Assembly: GCA_023395695.1 (NCBI GenBank)
Contig: JAEWYJ010000253.1
Span: 1 to 16,643 of the forward strand
Length of the DNA stretch: 16,643 nucleotides
Source: Bacillota bacterium
GTDB taxonomy: Bacteria > Bacillota > Clostridia > Oscillospirales > Ruminococcaceae
Reading direction: 5' to 3'
In this document: piece by piece, positions 13,862-16,643 of the stretch
How the letters are laid out: each line of letters begins with the position of its first letter
How positions within the stretch are numbered: position 1 is the stretch's first letter
Translations under genes and position numbers: made by a program
Notes under the pieces: model-generated
Seen by the model: only the letters and a program-made list of their open reading frames with translations
The model's database searches: none
What the model was told of the DNA's origin: nothing

Positions 13862-15219
13862 ACCGTCTCAAGCTCCTCCGTCTGTGCAGCAAGCAGCGGC
13901 AGCTCCTCCTCCGACGAGAGCGGCACGGCCTGCACGCCGCGCAGCTTGCGCTCAATGGCGCGGGTGCGGGTGCCGATCAGCTTGTCAAGGTCGTCGTTTG
14001 CCAGCCGCAAACGATCCTGCGCCTTGCGCAGCACATCGTTAAAGGTCGAAAACTCAGTCTTGACCGAACCGAGCACCTGCCAGACCTCGCCGGAGCGCTT
14101 TTGTATCGCCAGCGTCTGAAAGCCCATCTGCAGGCTGTTAAGCAGCGCCGCCATCGTCGTCGGGCCCGCAATGTTTACGCGGTAGTCGCGCGAGAGCGTC
14201 TCAACCATGCCGCGCCGCACCACCTCGGCATACAGCCCCTCAAACGGCAGGAACATAATCGCAAAATCGGTCGTGTTGGGCGGATCGATGTATTTGTCGC
14301 GGATATCCTTGGCGCAGCCCTTGATGCGCTGCTCCAGCTCCTTGCCCGCGGCGGCAATGCGCTCGGGTGCGGCGCTGTCATAGGCGTCCATCAGCGCCGA
14401 ATAAACGTCGCCGGGGAATTTGGCGTCAATCGGCAGCCAAACGCCGTTCTCGCCGTCGCCCGGCAGTCTGACCGCATATTCCACAACGGTGCTGCTCCCC
14501 TTTTTGGTCGAAACATTCGCCGCATACTGCTCGGGGGATAAAATCTGCTCCAAAATAGCGCCGAGCTGAATCTCGCCCAAAATACCACGTGTTTTAACGT
14601 TGGAAAGCACCTTTTTCAGGTCTCCGACACCGTTGGCAAGCGTCTGCATCTCGCCTAATCCCTTATAAACCTGCTCCAGACGCTCCGATACCTGCGCAAA
14701 GGACTGTGCCAGCCGCTCGTTGAGCGTCTTTTGCAGCTTTTCGTCCACCGTCTGGCGCATCTGGTCCAGCTGCTTTGCGTTGTCGGCGCGCAGCACCTCC
14801 AGCCGCTGCTCCACCGTTCCGCGTATCTCCTCAAGGCGCTTGGAGGACTGGTTTGTAAAGACCTCTATCCGGCCCTCAACGCGGAACAGCTGCTCGTGCA
14901 CCGTCTTTTGCAGCGTATCGTTGCGCAGCGTCAGCTGCTCGTTGAGCTCGGATAAGCGCTTATCCTGCAGATCGCCCGCACGCCGTTGCGACTCGGCCAG
15001 CGTCTGCCCCAGCCCCGCCGTGGCGGTCTGCACCGACTGGCCCAGCTCCTGACGCAGGCCGCGCATCTGCTCGGCAAATTCGCGCCGCAGCGCCTCGTTC
15101 TCTTCGCGGTGGCGGCGGCTTATGCCGCTAAGCCGTAAAGCGGCGGACACAGCCCCTATAAAAGCGGCCGTTGCGGCGACGGCGGCCAAAATGGTCAGCA
15201 CAAGCTGTAATTGCTGCAT
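13858..15219 (-). CDS. rmuC: DNA recombination protein RmuC
   Basis: RmuC proteins limit recombination at inverted repeats; the biochemical role is poorly defined, and the core domain resembles nucleases. The product has 453 residues. There is an N-terminal membrane anchor (about 4-28, LVLTILAAVAATAAFIGAV), a long coiled coil rich in Glu/Gln/Arg/Leu (about 35-200), then the RmuC domain with LKKVLSNVKTRGILGEIQLGAILEQIL, LPIDAKFPGDVY, DFAIMFLPFEGLYAEVVR and NIAGPTTMAALLNSLQMGF. The ATG at 15219 has AAGGAGA just before it; the frame is open 37 codons further upstream but has no ribosome binding site or conservation. It is first in the rmuC-HD-ybaK unit. Confidence 0.93.
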   Translation of the reverse strand: MQQLQLVLTILAAVAATAAFIGAVSAALRLSGISRRHREENEALRREFAEQMRGLRQELGQSVQTATAGLGQTLAESQRRAGDLQDKRLSELNEQLTLRNDTLQKTVHEQLFRVEGRIEVFTNQSSKRLEEIRGTVEQRLEVLRADNAKQLDQMRQTVDEKLQKTLNERLAQSFAQVSERLEQVYKGLGEMQTLANGVGDLKKVLSNVKTRGILGEIQLGAILEQILSPEQYAANVSTKKGSSTVVEYAVRLPGDGENGVWLPIDAKFPGDVYSALMDAYDSAAPERIAAAGKELEQRIKGCAKDIRDKYIDPPNTTDFAIMFLPFEGLYAEVVRRGMVETLSRDYRVNIAGPTTMAALLNSLQMGFQTLAIQKRSGEVWQVLGSVKTEFSTFNDVLRKAQDRLRLANDDLDKLIGTRTRAIERKLRGVQAVPLSSEEELPLLAAQTEELETV

Positions 15220-15294
15220 ATCTTCTCCTTCCATCCCCGCCGTATTTTGCTGGCGTAGGATCGGCAAATCTGGCATAAAATGATTTGGAAGATT

Positions 15295-15300
15295 AGTATA
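15295..15300 (-). promoter_or_regulatory. -10 element, probable rmuC promoter
   Basis: TATACT on the minus strand lies about 75 nt upstream of rmuC in the AT-rich divergent gap with the patatin gene. No good -35 is seen at 17 nt. The overlapping plus-strand TATAGC could serve the patatin gene, but its -35 is equally poor. Confidence 0.4.
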
Positions 15301-15355
15301 GCATATTTTGCCGCGCTTTTCATCCGTCATTTTGTAAAACAGGGGGAATTACCGC

Positions 15356-16216
15356 ATGGCGTTTTCGCTCGCGCTCTCGGGCGGCGGCTGCCGGGGCGCC
15401 GCCCATATTGGGGTGCTGTCCGCTCTTCAGGAGGCCAATCTGAAGCCCTGTGCCGTATCGGGCAGCAGCGCGGGCGCCATTGTAGCCGGCTTGTATGCTT
15501 ATGGCTACACGCCGGAGCAGCTGGTTAAAATTTGCCGCGAGCTGGAACGCAACGGCGAAAGGCTGATTGATTTTAACATATTCGGCATTGCGTCTGCCAT
15601 TGGCCAGCTGGCAAGACGCCGCCCGATTACGCTGTCGGGCCTGCTCAAGGGCGAACGGCTGCGTTCTCTGCTGCGGCAGCTGACAAAGGGATGCGCCCTC
15701 TCGCAGGTGCCGCTGCCGCTTTGCATTACGAGCGTGGATTTAAGCACCGGCGAGACCATCGCCTTTTCTCAGCGCAAGCCGATACATCCACTCTCAAACG
15801 TGCGGTGGGAGCAGGACGTCCTTTTGTACGAGGCTATTTACGCCAGCTGCTGTGTACCGGTCATCTTTACACCGCCCGCCGCAATGAAGGGTGTTCTGGT
15901 GGACGGCGGCGTGACCGATAACCTGCCGGTCAACCTGCTGCTGGCCTGTGACGCGCCTAATATCATCGCTGTGGATATCTCAGAAAACTACGCCCCTGTC
16001 GACGGCGAGGGGATTTTTGAAATTGCCTCCCATTCGCTGTCGGCTATGAGCCGGCGGCTGCGGGACTGCACCGTGCGGGGCGAACGGCTGCTTATCCGGC
16101 CCAAGCTGCCGGAGGAAGCCGGGCTGTTCACCTTTTCGCTCATGTCCGACTGCATTGAGGCGGGCTACACCGCCACCCGCGAGCTGACCGACCTGATATA
16201 TGCCCTCGCCAAATAA
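15356..16216 (+). CDS. Patatin-like phospholipase family protein
   Basis: A 286-residue patatin-fold lipid acyl hydrolase with an intact Ser-Asp dyad. The oxyanion-hole motif is GGGCRG (9-14), the nucleophile elbow GSSAG has Ser38, and the catalytic Asp183 lies in VDGGVTDN. There is no signal peptide, so it is likely cytoplasmic or peripheral to the inner face of the membrane. It resembles the short bacterial RssA/YlbK-like patatins rather than secreted toxins. The ATG at 15356 has AGGGGG at 9-nt spacing. It diverges from rmuC and ends in its own terminator. The lipid substrate cannot be read from sequence. Confidence 0.94.
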   Translation: MAFSLALSGGGCRGAAHIGVLSALQEANLKPCAVSGSSAGAIVAGLYAYGYTPEQLVKICRELERNGERLIDFNIFGIASAIGQLARRRPITLSGLLKGERLRSLLRQLTKGCALSQVPLPLCITSVDLSTGETIAFSQRKPIHPLSNVRWEQDVLLYEAIYASCCVPVIFTPPAAMKGVLVDGGVTDNLPVNLLLACDAPNIIAVDISENYAPVDGEGIFEIASHSLSAMSRRLRDCTVRGERLLIRPKLPEEAGLFTFSLMSDCIEAGYTATRELTDLIYALAK

Positions 16217-16248
16217 AAAGCTGCCGCATCTCGCGGTAAAATAGAATC

Positions 16249-16284
16249 AGGCAGCGAAAGCGCACTGGCTTTTGCCGCCTTTTT
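16249..16284 (+). terminator. Rho-independent terminator of the patatin gene
   Basis: A 13-position stem (16249-16261 with 16268-16280; one mismatch and one G-U pair) with a 6-nt loop is followed by TTTTT, 33 nt after the stop codon. Confidence 0.82.
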
Positions 16285-16643
16285 CTGATCATACGCACCG
16301 CACAGCGCTTTTATAGCCATCCCAGCCATTTTTTCGCCAATTGCCATCGTCGTCTTTCTTTTAGGGCAGAAGCCCCTGCATCTTCTCGCTGAATCGTTAA
16401 AAAAGGCGTTCCCCTGTGCCACTGCTCTATTCAACATCAACATTAAAGTCATTACCCTTTACGGCTACTCCGGCTATCTGCTTTATGCCTGCGCACATTG
16501 CCGGCTTTGGGGTGTAGAAAGCGTACCGCTCTGTTCGTAATTCCCGTCGGGTATGGGTATCAGTGCCCGATGCGTCTGTTGCGCGGCTCTGAAAAAAGCA
16601 TGGAGATACACCAAATTCCCGCCACCGCAACCAGTGTATAGAC
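16285..16643. other. Stretch without a convincing gene at the window end
   Basis: I see no complete gene here. On the minus strand a frame open from the window edge to a stop at 16560-16562 reads TLVAVAGIWCISMLF followed by SEPRNRRIGH, which could be the C-terminus of a membrane protein. A second minus frame (16427-16630) and a third starting MAIGEKMAGMAIKAL at 16347 are open, but lack ribosome binding sites or run through the patatin terminator. A GGGC-AGAA-GCCC mini-hairpin lies near 16363. Confidence 0.3.

Noticed and set aside
16165..16452. Minus-strand 95-codon frame, considered as a small peptide gene (autoinducer-like)
   Set aside because: Runs through the patatin terminator and into the patatin gene, lacks a ribosome binding site, and the peptide does not match AgrD-type precursors.

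Overview
The window is about 16.6 kb of moderately GC-rich bacterial chromosome. It reads like a Firmicutes genome, most likely a Clostridia member of the Oscillospirales/Ruminococcaceae type. The evidence is the gene order tig-clpP-clpX, the run rplS / lepB-rbgA-rnhB-yraN, strong AGGAGG ribosome binding sites, a DUF1540 protein, several TTG/GTG starts and many Rho-independent terminators. The taxon is inferred from gene content and style; there is no marker rRNA here. Almost every gene is on the minus strand; only the DUF1540 gene and the patatin gene are on plus.

Layout, left to right in plus coordinates. (1) 1-2959: protein quality control, transcribed right to left as tig, clpP, clpX; clpX is cut by the window edge. 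(2) 3043-4080: a calcineurin-like metallophosphoesterase divergent from a small Cys-rich DUF1540 gene, which ends in a 20-bp-stem terminator. (3) 4093-5589: threonine synthase. (4) 5758-9003: ribosome and genome housekeeping, read right to left as rplS (with a structured leader and its own terminator), then a second unit of lepB, rbgA, rnhB and yraN. As sequenced, lepB and rbgA are joined in one open frame by an apparent 2-nt loss. (5) 9284-10716: a NagD-type HAD phosphatase with a good promoter, and an unrecognised 172-aa protein. (6) 10897-12044: an orphan PTS_EIIC_2-type membrane protein under a strong promoter followed directly by overlapping palindromes. (7) 12216-15219: rmuC, a YfdR-like HD hydrolase and a YbaK-type deacylase in one tightly packed unit ending in a terminator, then a cyclophilin gene. 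(8) 15356-16284: a patatin-like phospholipase on plus with its own terminator. (9) 16285-16643: no convincing complete gene.

Most of the window is ordinary core genome, and I see no defence system, mobile element, CRISPR array, tRNA or rRNA. The signals worth a second look are the lepB/rbgA frame fusion, a multi-hairpin rplS leader that begins at the predicted transcription start, the operator-like double palindrome at the PTS gene, and a Walker B Glu-to-Asp change in ClpX.
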